64,000 nt of DNA from JAJPHF01 sp035293805 (GCA_035293805.1 DATGMD010000060.1:248001-312000), one strand, 5' to 3'; counted from the first letter of the stretch, positions 24,926 to 36,676 are shown. Made by a program: numbers and translations. The notes: generated by a model not told the origin, from the sequence alone.

Positions 24926-25715
24926 GCTGACCGTGGAAGATGAGCAGGTCTTTCGTGCCCTTGCCGACCCGAACCGCCGGCTGTTGCTCGACCGGCTCTT
25001 TGAGCGTGACGGCCGCACGCTTCGGGAGCTTCAGGCACCGCTGGCGATGACGCGCTTCGGGGTGATGAAGCACCTGCGGGTGCTGGAGGACGCGGGCCTC
25101 ATCACGACCCGGAAGGTGGGACGGGAGAAGCTCCACTTCCTGAATCCCCTGCCGATCCAACAGATCTATGACCGCTGGATCGGCAAGTACGCCGCGGCGC
25201 GGGTGAGCGCCCTCGCCGACCTCAAGCATGTGCTCGAAGGAGGCACCATCGTGACCACCGAAGCGACGTACCGGCCCAAGCTGGTCAACCAGGTCTTCAT
25301 CCGGGCGCCCCAGGCGCGCGTCTGGGAGGCCATCACGAAGCCGGAATTCACCGCCCGCTATTTCTATGGGTGCGTCCTCAAGGCCGATCTCGTCGTCGGT
25401 GGCTCCTTCACCTATCTCACGCCGGATGGCAGCGGTACGATGATCGAGGGCCAGGTGCTCGCTTGCGACCCGCCGCGGCGGCTGGTGCACAGCTACCGCT
25501 CGCGCTGGGGTCCGCTGGCCGCGGACGCTCCGACCCGGGTGACCTGGGAGCTAGAGGCGATGCCGAACGACGTGACCAGGCTGACGGTGATCCACGAGGA
25601 CTTCGACGGCGAGACGGCGACGTACAAGGGGCTTGCCGGCGGCGGCTGGACCTGGATCTTGAGCAACCTCAAGACCCTGCTCGAAACCGGCGAGCCGATG
25701 CCGGCGCAGGGGTAG
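24924..25715 (+). CDS. ArsR-family HTH regulator fused to an SRPBCC (AHSA1-like) ligand-binding domain
   Basis: 263 residues if ATG 24924 is used; GTG 24933 is more likely if the message is leaderless, since no SD precedes either and the -10 covers the ATG. Residues 5-95 are a winged helix of ArsR type (VFRALADPNRRLLLDRLFER, GVMKHLRVLEDAGLITTRKV). Residues 110-255 are an SRPBCC/AHSA1 domain (VFIRAPQARVWEAITKPEFT, HEDFDGETATYKGLAGGGWT) that probably binds a hydrophobic ligand. The operator in its own promoter implies autorepression, and the UvrA-like gene follows 12 bp later in the same operon. Confidence 0.88.
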   Translation: MLTVEDEQVFRALADPNRRLLLDRLFERDGRTLRELQAPLAMTRFGVMKHLRVLEDAGLITTRKVGREKLHFLNPLPIQQIYDRWIGKYAAARVSALADLKHVLEGGTIVTTEATYRPKLVNQVFIRAPQARVWEAITKPEFTARYFYGCVLKADLVVGGSFTYLTPDGSGTMIEGQVLACDPPRRLVHSYRSRWGPLAADAPTRVTWELEAMPNDVTRLTVIHEDFDGETATYKGLAGGGWTWILSNLKTLLETGEPMPAQG

Positions 25716-25727
25716 GGTAGAGGACCT

Positions 25728-28208
<2,481 letters not shown>

Positions 28209-28321
28209 AGGGCGGCGCGTGCGCCAGGCCGTGCCTAGAGGCGGCTTACGTTGCTATGCTGGGGCGAGCGACGGTGCCGGGGGCGAGCGGGCGGCGCGAG
28301 CTGGGCGGCGGGAGGTGCCAG

Positions 28322-29404
28322 ATGCGGTTGGCGGGGTGGAGCACGCATGTCGCGCGGATACCGTACCGGCGCGCGGTGCGGTGGGCGTCGACGGAGGTGA
28401 CGGGCGCGGAGTTCGTGGTGTTGCGGCTGGTGGCCGACGACGGGCGGGTGGGGATCGCCGAGGGCGGGATCAATCCGTTCTGGAACGGGGTGACGGCGCG
28501 CTCGCTGCCCGTGGTGCTGGAGGAGCTGCTGATTCCGCGGCTGGAGGGCGTGGACCTGCTGGACGAGGCGGCGGTCGAGCGCGCGCTCGGCCGCATCCCG
28601 GAGCACCGGCTGGCGCGGTCGATGGTGGACACGGCGTGCTGGGACCTGCGGGCGCAGGCGGCGGGGGTGCCGCTGTGGCAGCTCTGGGGCGGTGATCCGG
28701 ACGTGCCGGTGTCGTGGACGGTGACGCGGCAGGCGCCGGCGGCGATGGCGCGCGAGGCGGCCGAGATGGTGGGCCAGTACGGCTTCCGCACGCTGAAGCT
28801 GAAGGGCGGCCAGGGCTGGGAGCGGGACTTCCAGATGCTCGGCGCAGTGCGGGCGGCGGTGGGGCCGGACGTGGCGCTGTACGTGGACGCGAACGGCGCC
28901 TACCCGCCCGACGAGGCGCTGGCGTACGTCGAGCGGCTGGCGGAGCACGGCGTCGTGGCGGCGGAGGACCCGTGCCCGCTGCAGCCGAACCGGGCGTTTG
29001 CCCGCTTGCAGGCGGCGAGCCCGATGCCGCTGGTCGTGGACCACGCGTGCAACAGCGTGGGAGAGGCGGCGCTGTTCCTGGAGCAGGGCGCGCGGGCGCT
29101 GAGCGTGAAGCTGAGCAAGGCCGGCCCGACGGAGTGTCGGCGCATGGCCGCGCTGGCCGACGCGGCAGGCTGCCAGGTCCACGTCGGGGTGGTGGCCGAG
29201 AGCACGCTGGGGGCGCTGATCGGGCTGCAGGTCGCGGGGGCGCTGCCCGCGCGCGAGCGGAGCCTGCCCGCCGAGCTGACGTTCTTCCTCATGCTGACCG
29301 AGGAGTACACGGTCGAGCGCCTGACGATCCAGGACGGCCGCGTGCGGCTGCCCGCCGCGCCGGGGCTGGCGCAGTGGGTGGATTGGGGGCGGCTGAGCGA
29401 CTAG
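28322..29404 (+). CDS. enolase-superfamily (mandelate racemase/muconate lactonizing) enzyme
   Basis: 360 residues, SD GGGAGG before ATG 28322. Superfamily marks: LKLKGG (KxK catalytic lysine), LYVDANGAY (metal Asp), AAEDPCPL (metal Glu), LVVDHACNS (metal Asp) and a C-terminal KLSKAGPTECRRMAALADAA. It abstracts a proton alpha to a carboxylate with Mg2+; the substrate is unknown. Followed by a block of tandem hairpin repeats. Confidence 0.92.
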   Translation: MRLAGWSTHVARIPYRRAVRWASTEVTGAEFVVLRLVADDGRVGIAEGGINPFWNGVTARSLPVVLEELLIPRLEGVDLLDEAAVERALGRIPEHRLARSMVDTACWDLRAQAAGVPLWQLWGGDPDVPVSWTVTRQAPAAMAREAAEMVGQYGFRTLKLKGGQGWERDFQMLGAVRAAVGPDVALYVDANGAYPPDEALAYVERLAEHGVVAAEDPCPLQPNRAFARLQAASPMPLVVDHACNSVGEAALFLEQGARALSVKLSKAGPTECRRMAALADAAGCQVHVGVVAESTLGALIGLQVAGALPARERSLPAELTFFLMLTEEYTVERLTIQDGRVRLPAAPGLAQWVDWGRLSD

Positions 29405-29418
29405 CGGGTTGGGCGGAC

Positions 29419-29542
29419 GCCCTCACCCCGACCCTCTCCCAGAGGGAGAGGGAGTTGGCCGCCCTCACCCCGACCCTCTCCCAGGGGGAGAGGGAGTAGG
29501 CCGCCCTCACCCCGACCCTCTCCCAGAGGGAGAGGGAGTTGG
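29419..29542. repeat. three tandem 42-bp hairpin repeats
   Basis: Units at 29419-29460, 29461-29502 and 29503-29542 differ at two or three positions. Each contains CCCTCTCCC, three bases, GGGAGAGGG; the stem is perfect in units 1 and 3. The block lies between convergent genes and can serve as a transcription terminator in both directions. The same motif type is a widespread intergenic element in high-GC genomes. Confidence 0.85.
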
Positions 29543-29569
29543 ACACCGGGTGGAGGAGATGGCCGAGGG

Positions 29570-30724
29570 TCAGTCGAAGAGCGCGAGGTTGATGGCGTCG
29601 CCCATGTGCAGGTAGCCGGTGTCGCTCGGGTGCAGGTGGTCGCCGCAGTCATATTCGGGCAGCATCCGCGTCGGGTGGCTCGGGTCGCGCAGCGCGGCCT
29701 CGAAGTCGATCACCGCGTCGAAGGCGCCGCTCTCGCGGATCCAGGCGTTCACCGCCTGGCGCTTCGCTTCCCCTTCCGGCGTGTAGAAGCCGGGGTTGAA
29801 CGTCTCGTGCTCGAAGGTGAGCAGCGTGCCGCCGAAGATCGGGAGGCCGGCGGCGTGCGCGCGCACGGTGAGCTGGTGGAGGCCGGCGATCATCTCGTCG
29901 GCGGTGACGACCTCCGCTGGGTCCTGGCCGCGGTTGCGGATGTCGTTGATACCGAGCAGGACGATAACGTGCGTCACGCCGGGCTGGGCGAGCACGTCGC
30001 GGTCGAAGCGGCGCAGGCCGCTGTCGCCGCGGCCGTCGTGCAGGATGCGGTTGCCGCCGATGCCTTGGTTCATCACGCCGAGCGCGCGGCCATCCCGCCG
30101 CGCCACCAGCCGGCGGGCGAGCTGGTCGGGCCAGCGGTGGTTGGCGTCGAGCCGCGAGATGTTGGCGTCGGTCAGCGAGTCGCCGAGGGCGACGATGCCG
30201 CCGGTCGCCCGCGGCGCGAGCACCTCGACGCCACTCACGAACAAGAAGGCCTCGGTCGTCTGCTGCACCGGGAAGTCGGCGGCGGCGGCGAAGTCGCCGG
30301 GCGGCGAGAGGTAGTTGGTCTGGTGGGCGTTGCCGTGGCCGGTGACCTGGAACGTCTCGGGCACGTCGTCCGGCAGGTAGACGCTCACGGCCAGGTCGGC
30401 GAGCGGCGGCACGTCGAGGTCGACGGGATCGCTGACGACGAGCGCGCCGGCGGGGATGGTCGTGGACGGCGAGCCGTTGAAGGTGAGCGGGCGGCCGGAG
30501 CCCGGGACGAGGCGCGCGCCGTCGCCGCGCAGGCCGAGGTGGCCGGCGCCGATGGCGAGCTTGCGGGCGCCGTAAGCGTTCGACAGGCGCACGCGCAGGA
30601 CCCGGCCGCCGATGCTGAGATGCGCTATCATGCGCAGCGTCTGCGCGCGGAGGGCCACGCCCTCGACGGGGGCGGGCGTCGTGGTCCAGGTGCCGACCCA
30701 GTGGAGCGCGTCTTGCTCGGGCAC
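29570..30724 (-). CDS. SGNH/GDSL hydrolase
   Basis: 384 residues from GTG 30724 (SD GGGAGG). Residues 1-170 form a beta-rich N-terminal domain, followed by the SGNH hydrolase: block I IVALGDSLTDANI (Ser), GIGGNRIL (Gly), LLGINDIRNRG (Asn) and block V CGDHLHPSDTGYLHM (Asp, His). It probably hydrolyses esters of carbohydrates or lipids. No signal peptide seen. Confidence 0.92.
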   Translation of the reverse strand: MPEQDALHWVGTWTTTPAPVEGVALRAQTLRMIAHLSIGGRVLRVRLSNAYGARKLAIGAGHLGLRGDGARLVPGSGRPLTFNGSPSTTIPAGALVVSDPVDLDVPPLADLAVSVYLPDDVPETFQVTGHGNAHQTNYLSPPGDFAAAADFPVQQTTEAFLFVSGVEVLAPRATGGIVALGDSLTDANISRLDANHRWPDQLARRLVARRDGRALGVMNQGIGGNRILHDGRGDSGLRRFDRDVLAQPGVTHVIVLLGINDIRNRGQDPAEVVTADEMIAGLHQLTVRAHAAGLPIFGGTLLTFEHETFNPGFYTPEGEAKRQAVNAWIRESGAFDAVIDFEAALRDPSHPTRMLPEYDCGDHLHPSDTGYLHMGDAINLALFD

Positions 30725-30828
30725 GGCGGAGCCTCCCAGGTGGCGGGATCGCGCGGACGGTAGGCGGCGGCGTCGGTCGAACTAAAGCACAAAGCGCGCG
30801 GCGGAGCAACACGCGGGAGGCGCGGGCG

Positions 30829-32130
30829 ATGGCGGCGAATCTGGTGATCCGCAACGTGACGGTGATCGACGGGACCGGCGGTGCGCCGGCTTGCGGCGTG
30901 GACGTGGTGGTCCGCGACGGGGTGTTCGCCGCGATCGGCCGCGGGGCGGGCGCCCGGGCGGACCTGGCCGGCGCCGAGACGGTGGCGGGGGAGGGGCGCT
31001 TCCTGATTCCCGGCCTGTGGGAGTCGCACACGCACCTGCGGTCGAGCCTGCGCGGCGGCGACGAGGCGGAGCGCCAGGCGGCGATCGACGCGCTGCTGCG
31101 GGCTTACCTGGGCCGGGGGATCACGACCGTCGTGGACCTGGGCGGGCCGGTCGAGGTGTACCGTCAGGCGCGGGAGCGGCAGCAGCGGTCGGGGGCCGGC
31201 GACGGCGCGCGGCTGCTGTTCGCGGGGCCGAACTTCACGGGGATCAACGGCTGGCCGTTCGTGCTGCACCACGACCCGACCTGCACGCACCAGGCGGGCG
31301 ACGTGCCCACGGCGCTGGCGGCGCTGCGAGCGCTGCTGGACCGGGCGCCGGACGTGGTCAAGATCATGTACGACGGCGAGCCGGGGCGCGACAAGCTGCC
31401 GCGCGAGGCGCTGGTCGCGCTGATCGCGGAGGCGCACGCGCACGGGCTGCGGGCGCTCGTCCACGTCCACTCGGCGGAGGACACGCTGCACGCGCTGGAG
31501 GCGGGGGCGGACGGGGTGGAGCACAGCTTCCTGCCGACGCCGGGCCACGAGGCGGCCGAGGCGGAGCGGGTGACGGCCGCGCTAGCGGAGAGCGGCGCCT
31601 ATCTGACGCCGACGCTGGCCATCTGGGAGCAGCTTGGCCGGGCGGGCGACGGGAGCTATCTGGACGAGCTAGGCGCCGCGGGCCTCCTGTCGCGGGAGGA
31701 GATCGCGCGGCTGACGGCGCCCGAGGCGCGCTGGGGGCAGGACGAGTTCCCGCACCACCCGAAGGCCGAGTGTCGGGCTCGGCTAGCGGCGGCGCTGCGG
31801 TTCCTGCCGGCGATGCACGCCGCGGGGGTCAAGCTGGCGGTGGGGAGCGACCTGGCCATCGCCCTGTCGCGGCCCGCGGCGACGCTGCGGGAGATGGCGC
31901 TGCTGGCCCGCGCGGGCGTGCCGGCCGGGGACGTGCTGGTGGCCGCCACGCGGCACGCCGCCGAGAAGGTGGGCCGGGGCGCGAGCGTGGGGACGCTCGC
32001 GCCGGGCCAGATTGCCGACGCGGTGCTGCTCGACGCGAACCCGCTAGACGACCTCGACTACTTACTCCGCCCCGGCCATCTCGTCGCCACGATCAAGGAC
32101 GGGCATCTCCACCCCGCGGCGGCCCGCTAG
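30829..32130 (+). CDS. amidohydrolase family protein (imidazolonepropionase-like)
   Basis: 433 residues, SD GGGAGG. Metal-site motifs of the superfamily: LWESHTHLRSS (HxH), KIMYDGEPG, LVHVHSAEDTLHAL, GADGVEHSFLP, and VGSDLAIALSRP (Asp). N-terminal and C-terminal strands form the usual small beta-sandwich (VTVIDGTGG, GTLAPGQIADAVLLDANPLD). Substrate unknown; probably a cyclic amide or dipeptide. Confidence 0.92.
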   Translation: MAANLVIRNVTVIDGTGGAPACGVDVVVRDGVFAAIGRGAGARADLAGAETVAGEGRFLIPGLWESHTHLRSSLRGGDEAERQAAIDALLRAYLGRGITTVVDLGGPVEVYRQARERQQRSGAGDGARLLFAGPNFTGINGWPFVLHHDPTCTHQAGDVPTALAALRALLDRAPDVVKIMYDGEPGRDKLPREALVALIAEAHAHGLRALVHVHSAEDTLHALEAGADGVEHSFLPTPGHEAAEAERVTAALAESGAYLTPTLAIWEQLGRAGDGSYLDELGAAGLLSREEIARLTAPEARWGQDEFPHHPKAECRARLAAALRFLPAMHAAGVKLAVGSDLAIALSRPAATLREMALLARAGVPAGDVLVAATRHAAEKVGRGASVGTLAPGQIADAVLLDANPLDDLDYLLRPGHLVATIKDGHLHPAAAR

Positions 32131-32174
32131 GGCTGGGCGCCCCCACAGTGGTGTGTAGCCTGGCGAGGGGGGGC

Positions 32175-32222
32175 CGGGGCTGCGGCCTGCGGGCCGCGGG
32201 CGGCCACGAGAGCCGCCCCTAC
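32175..32222. repeat. 48-bp intergenic repeat, copy 2 of 2
   Basis: Matches 527-574 at 46 of 48 positions in the same orientation. Located just after the amidohydrolase gene. Confidence 0.8.
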
Positions 32223-32329
32223 CGGCCGGCGGCGCGCAGTGGTGGGGCGGACGTAGCCACGCCGGGCCGCGGCCCGGCGTGAAACCCGATCCTACCACAC
32301 GAGGCGGCTCGGCGCGTCGGCGAGCCGCG

Positions 32330-32686
32330 CTAGGCGTCGCGGGGCTTCGTGCGGGAACGGATGGGCGCCTGTGTCGCCGCGTCGCGGGCTTTGCGCGCGG
32401 CGGTGAAGGCCCACCAGGGCCGCGCGGGCTCGCCGTTGGCGTGGGCGACCACGGCCGCGAACACGTCGCGCACGCACGGATCGTGGCGCACGCCGTCCGC
32501 CGCGCAGAGCGTGGCGTATAGCTCGTCGGGGTCCCGCCCGGCCGCGTCTTCCAGGCGCAGGATGCCGAGTTTGACGAGGTCCGCGGCGATGCGCGGACCC
32601 ACGTTTGGGATCTTCCGCAGGCGGGTCTCGATGGTGCGGCGCTCTGCAGCATCGTGAGGCGCCGGGCCGCTACTGCTGTCGGTCAT
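32330..32686 (-). CDS. helix-hairpin-helix protein of the Cdd1/'pathogenicity locus' family
   Basis: 118 residues. A helix-hairpin-helix IPNVGPRIAADLVKLGI (about 25-41) is followed by DPDELYATLCAADGVRHDPC and FAAVVAHANGEPARPWWAFT, the order seen in the small Cdd1-type proteins. They are predicted to bind DNA non-specifically; no enzymatic activity is known. The ATG is at 32686. Confidence 0.85.
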   Translation of the reverse strand: MTDSSSGPAPHDAAERRTIETRLRKIPNVGPRIAADLVKLGILRLEDAAGRDPDELYATLCAADGVRHDPCVRDVFAAVVAHANGEPARPWWAFTAARKARDAATQAPIRSRTKPRDA

Positions 32687-32721
32687 CCTCGTGTAGCTCT
32701 CCCGTTATGTCGCGAAGCACG

Positions 32722-33183
32722 CTAGTTCTGGAGCCTGACCGGCACGTCGAGGTCGGCGCAGTCCTCGTCGGTGCGGAGGCCGGCGGCGCGAACGCCGTAG
32801 ATGGCCAGCTCCTCGTCCCGCTCTTGCAGGTCGCCCGTCACGCCCACGGCGCCGACGACCTCGCCGGCCTCGTCGCGGATGAGGACGCCGCCGCCTTCCG
32901 GGAACAGCCGGCCGTCCGAGGCGCGGATGAGGTAGTCCATGAACAACGGCCGCTCCTCGGCGCGCAGGCGGACGAGGGTGGACGAGCGGCCGAGCGCCAG
33001 CGCCGCGTAGGCCTTGCCGAAGGCCATCTCGAAGCGCATCATCGAGGAGCCGTCTTCCTTCTTGAATGCCTTCACGGGGCCACCAGGCTCAACGACCACG
33101 ACGCTCATCGGCCGGCACTTCAGCTCGCGGGCACGCGCGAGGACGGCGTCGATGATGCGCTCGGCTTGTCGTAGCTTGATCAC
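32722..33183 (-). CDS. GlcG/HbpS-type heme-binding protein
   Basis: 153 residues: IDAVLARARELKCRPMSVVV, GGPVKAFKKEDGSSMMRFEM, KAYAALALGRSS, PEGGGVLIRDEAGEVVGAVG. These are the landmarks of the GlcG/HbpS fold, which binds heme or acts in sensing, but biochemical roles differ. No signal peptide, so cytosolic. Confidence 0.88.
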   Translation of the reverse strand: MIKLRQAERIIDAVLARARELKCRPMSVVVVEPGGPVKAFKKEDGSSMMRFEMAFGKAYAALALGRSSTLVRLRAEERPLFMDYLIRASDGRLFPEGGGVLIRDEAGEVVGAVGVTGDLQERDEELAIYGVRAAGLRTDEDCADLDVPVRLQN

Positions 33184-33320
33184 CGCTCTCTCCTCTCTGG
33201 GCCAGTTGTCTGTACAGCGGGTTGCCCAACGATTGGGCTCTCCCGATCGCCGAGCGGCAGGGGGGGAGCTCCTGCCCTACGTTCCCGCTTAGCTACAGCC
33301 GCGCCCGGTCGCCCCTGGGC

Positions 33321-34484
33321 TCAGTTGGGGCGGACGTGGGCGGCTAGCCAACCGCTTTGCTCTAGCGCGCGCATGGGGCCGAGGTCGATCATGTCTTCCG
33401 GGCGGGCGGTTTTCGCGGCGGGCTCGTCCAGGTAGTCGAGGAGGCCCTGGATCGCGGCGGGCGTGGGCCAGGGCTCCCAGACCGGCCGGTATACCGCGTA
33501 GGCAGCCTCGGCGTGGGCGCGGTTGGCGTCGCCGGAGCCCTGCACGATGGCCTCGGTCGCCAGCGCGGGGTCGTCGCGGGCCAGCTGCATGCCTTCGAGG
33601 TAGGCCATCAGGAAGCGCTGCACGAGGTCCGGGTCGCGCGCGAGGAGCGACCGCGTGGTCGTGACGTAGGACGACATCATGTCGATTTGCAGGTCGCGCA
33701 TGTCGACGAGCACGCGCATGCCCTGCGCCTCGGCCTCCTCGCTCAGTGGCGTCCCGAGCACGGTGCCCTGGATCGAATTGCTGAGCAGCGCGGCGAGCAC
33801 GGCCGACTGCTCGCGCAGGTAGGTCATCGTGTAGTCGCGGTCGGGCTCCAGGCCGTAGCGGCGCAGCGTCTCGAACATCGCCAGCGTGCCGCTGGAGGTG
33901 GGCGCGGTGTTGGCGAGCGCCTTGCCCCGCAGGTCCTCGACGCTGGCGACATCGGGCCGGCCCACGATTTTGAAGACCGCGCGGTCGACGCCGCCGCCGA
34001 CGAATACCAGGTCCCGCGCGCCCGTCACCCAGGCGGTCACCGTGCCGGAGCCGGTGGGGGCGACGGGCGCGCTGCCGGCGAGCATCGCCTGGATCGCGGT
34101 GGCCGGGGAGACGTTCACCACTTCGGCGTCGAGCCCGTGGCGGCGGAACAGCCCCGCCGCGGCGGCAACCCAGACGGGGGTCGCGGCGCCGCTGACCGCG
34201 GAGAGGGGCACTTGCAGCGGGCGCAGCGCCGGCGCGGTGGGCGCCGAGGTCGGCGCGGCGGACGGGACGGCAGCCGCGGTTGGCACGGCGGCGGACGCGG
34301 GGGGCTCGCGGGGCGGGGGCTGGGCGGCGGGCGCGGCGCAGGCGACGGCGGTTAGCAGCAGCGCTCCCAGCAGCCATCGCGGGGTGTGCCGGTGCCGGAG
34401 GGTGCTCCCGCGGTTGCTCGCGGGCGCGGCCGAGCTGCCGGGGCGGCGTTGGGCGTTGCCCCTGCGAGGGCCATGGGGACGCAT
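33321..34484 (-). CDS. NMT1/THI5-like substrate-binding lipoprotein
   Basis: 387 residues. A lipoprotein signal (LLGALLLTAVACAAP, lipobox AVAC) and a Pro/Ala-rich linker lead to a periplasmic-binding fold: AAAAGLFRRHGLDAEVVNVS, ATAIQAMLAGSAPVAPTGSG, ASVEDLRGKALANTAPTSSG, TMTYLREQSAVLAALLSNSI. It should be anchored outside and bind a small organic ligand for an ABC importer. No permease or ATPase is nearby. Its ATG overlaps the stop of the upstream gene (TGATG). Confidence 0.9.
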   Translation of the reverse strand: MRPHGPRRGNAQRRPGSSAAPASNRGSTLRHRHTPRWLLGALLLTAVACAAPAAQPPPREPPASAAVPTAAAVPSAAPTSAPTAPALRPLQVPLSAVSGAATPVWVAAAAGLFRRHGLDAEVVNVSPATAIQAMLAGSAPVAPTGSGTVTAWVTGARDLVFVGGGVDRAVFKIVGRPDVASVEDLRGKALANTAPTSSGTLAMFETLRRYGLEPDRDYTMTYLREQSAVLAALLSNSIQGTVLGTPLSEEAEAQGMRVLVDMRDLQIDMMSSYVTTTRSLLARDPDLVQRFLMAYLEGMQLARDDPALATEAIVQGSGDANRAHAEAAYAVYRPVWEPWPTPAAIQGLLDYLDEPAAKTARPEDMIDLGPMRALEQSGWLAAHVRPN

Positions 34485-35668
34485 CAGGCGCGTCCCCAGA
34501 GCTGCCGCGAGGCCAGGCGCGCGCCCTCGGTCAGGGCGCCGAGCTTGGCCCAGGCCACGTCGGGGTGGGGCTCGTCGCCGGCCGCGGAGGTGGCGAAGCC
34601 GCAGTCGTTCGCCGCGAGGATGCGCTCGCGGCCGACGACGCCGGCGAAGCGGACGATGCGCTGCGCTACTAGCTCGGGGTGCTCGACCAGCGCGACGCAG
34701 TGCGAGACGACGCCGGGGATGAGCAGCTTGTCGTCGGGCAGCTTCACGTCCTGCCAGACGACCCACTCGTGCTCGTGGCGCGGGTTCGCCGCCTCGAACG
34801 AGTAGGCGCCGGCACGGATCTGGAGCATGAGATCGACGAAGTGCTTCAGCTCGAAGTCGTGGACGCGCGGCGCGACGTTGACGCTGTAGCAGGTGTGGAA
34901 GCGCACCCGGTCCTCGGGAATGCCGCGCAGCGCGTGGTTCACCGCCTCGACGCCGGTCGCGATCGCGCGGCGGCACTCCTCGATACTCGCGCCAGGGGAG
35001 CGGTCGTAGTGGGTGGCCAGCCAGGGATCGTCGATCTGCAGCACGAAGCCGGCGTCGACGATCGCTCGGTACTCCTCGCGCATGGCGTCGGCGAGCGCCA
35101 GAAGGTACTCGTCGTGCGTGCGGTAGTACGCGTTGCGGTAGTTGAGCGCCAGGTTGTTCGGCGAGATGGCGGTCATGAACGCCTCGGCCGCCGGCACGCC
35201 CTGGAGGGCCGCGCGCAGGTTCTCGACGTCGGTCTGGACGTCGTGCTGGCCGACGTAGGTGATGGGGCCGGTGCAGACGAGCGACGGACGCGATGCGGGG
35301 CGCCCGCGCTTCGACGGCCGCGCGGCGTACATCGCTCGCTGCTCCTCGTAGACCGCGGGGAACGCCAGCGCGTCGCGGGTGGTGACGCGGGAGCCGATCG
35401 GCTGGTCGGTCGGCTCGAAGCCGCCCAGGCGCGTGTAGGGGTAGGCCACGAAGCTGGACTTGCTGTGCTCGCCGTCGTTCACCACGTCGATGCCCAGCTC
35501 GCCTTGCTGGGCGACCACGCTGCGGACGGCGTCCCGCACGCGGCGGGCCAGGTCGTCCGCGTCGTAGGGCTGGCCGGAGTCTTTGGCCAGGAGCAGGGGG
35601 ATCAGGTCGGGCGGGCGCGGCAAGCTGCCGACGTGGGTGGTGAGTATCCGATCCGTGCTGCGCTTCAC
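34484..35668 (-). CDS. cobalamin-independent methionine-synthase II (MetE C-terminal) family protein
   Basis: 394 residues from GTG 35668, with SD GAGAGGTGA. It has the beta/alpha-barrel of the MetE C-terminal half: LTTHVGSLPRP, VVNDGEHSKSSF, LQIDDPWLATHY, FHTCYSVN (His-x-Cys zinc ligands), YSFEAANPRHEH and LAANDCGFAT (third Cys). MetE itself is about 750 residues, so this is the short family whose methyl donor and acceptor are mostly unknown. It is translationally coupled to a binding lipoprotein. Confidence 0.88.
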   Translation of the reverse strand: MKRSTDRILTTHVGSLPRPPDLIPLLLAKDSGQPYDADDLARRVRDAVRSVVAQQGELGIDVVNDGEHSKSSFVAYPYTRLGGFEPTDQPIGSRVTTRDALAFPAVYEEQRAMYAARPSKRGRPASRPSLVCTGPITYVGQHDVQTDVENLRAALQGVPAAEAFMTAISPNNLALNYRNAYYRTHDEYLLALADAMREEYRAIVDAGFVLQIDDPWLATHYDRSPGASIEECRRAIATGVEAVNHALRGIPEDRVRFHTCYSVNVAPRVHDFELKHFVDLMLQIRAGAYSFEAANPRHEHEWVVWQDVKLPDDKLLIPGVVSHCVALVEHPELVAQRIVRFAGVVGRERILAANDCGFATSAAGDEPHPDVAWAKLGALTEGARLASRQLWGRA

Positions 35669-35852
35669 GGCGGTCACCTCTCTAACGTCCGGGGGGCGGC
35701 GGACGGCAAGTGCGCGCGGAGTATAGCATAGGGCTGGCCGCACCAGGCCCGTGGTGGGGGCGCGGCGCGCGAAGCGCGCCCGCATGGGACGGAGGCGCAC
35801 GCGGCGGGCGGCGCGGACTGGGCGGGCGGCGGCGGTGGACCGGCGGCGCGAG

Positions 35853-36425
35853 CTAGCCCGGCGGCGTGCGGGCGCTCTGGCGCGGCCAGCGATAGCCCGC
35901 CAGCCAGACGAGCAGGACGAGCGCGAGGCATGCCAGCAGGTGGTAAGCAGGCACGCGGCCGTCGGGCGCCGCGCCGGGGACCGCCCCGCTGCTCGCGAGG
36001 TAGAGGGGGCCGCCGAGCAGCAACAGCAGCGCGCCCGCCACGCCCACGCACCAGATGAGCGCGACGCCAATCCGGGCGAGCCAGCCGCGCGGCGGGCCGG
36101 AGGGCGCGACGGCCGCGAGGGCGAAGGGCACGGCGACGACGACGAGCAGGCCGCCGAGCAGGGCGATCCAGAGGTAGGCATTGTCCTGGGGGTTGGTGAC
36201 GAGCACCCGGGCGAAGAAGACGCCCAGCCCGGCCGTCAGGCTGGCGCTGGCTGCGGCGCGGCCCCGGGAGAGCCGCTGGCCGCCGGCGAAGGCGCCCGAC
36301 CGGCGGAGCGCGAGCAGCGCGGCGCCGAGCGCCAGCGCCACCGGGAGCGCCAGCGCCGGACCAAGGAAGAAGGCCGTGAGGACGGCCGCCGCCCCGACGG
36401 CGATCAGCCCGAGCGCCCACCTCAT
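35853..36425 (-). CDS. integral membrane protein, 190 aa
   Basis: Five hydrophobic segments are visible (ALGLIAVGAAAVLTAFFLGP, LTAGLGVFFARVLV, LWIALLGGLLVVVAVPFALA, IGVALIWCVGVAGALLLLLG, LLACLALVLLVWLAG). The ATG at 36425 has AGGT seven bases before it; an upstream ATG at 36440 would add five residues. No family recognised. Confidence 0.65.
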   Translation of the reverse strand: MRWALGLIAVGAAAVLTAFFLGPALALPVALALGAALLALRRSGAFAGGQRLSRGRAAASASLTAGLGVFFARVLVTNPQDNAYLWIALLGGLLVVVAVPFALAAVAPSGPPRGWLARIGVALIWCVGVAGALLLLLGGPLYLASSGAVPGAAPDGRVPAYHLLACLALVLLVWLAGYRWPRQSARTPPG

Positions 36426-36554
36426 GCCGGCACCTGCCATGCTATAGGATCAGCCGCGCTGGAGATGCGAGGAACGGTGCCGCGCGACCGGGCCGGGCGC
36501 CGCTCCGGCAGGACCCGGCAAGCCGCGCTCCCAGACCGGGGGCGGCACCCCAGT

Positions 36555-36577
36555 AGGGCGCAGCAAGCAGCGCCCCT
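36555..36577. repeat. 23-bp GGGCGC hairpin repeat, copy 1 of 3
   Basis: AGGGCGCAGCAAGCAGCGCC with a short tail, forming GGGCGC/GCGCCC arms around AGCAAGCA. Further copies at 41128-41150 and 41175-41197. Intergenic, 100 bp upstream of the glycosyltransferase start. Confidence 0.8.
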
Positions 36578-36676
36578 CCAGCTGCGCGCGCAATGCCATG
36601 TGATGACGCTCGCTCGTTATATTATCCGCGCTGTCGGGCGCGGACCGGAGAATACCGCGGGGGCTGGGGCGGATCC

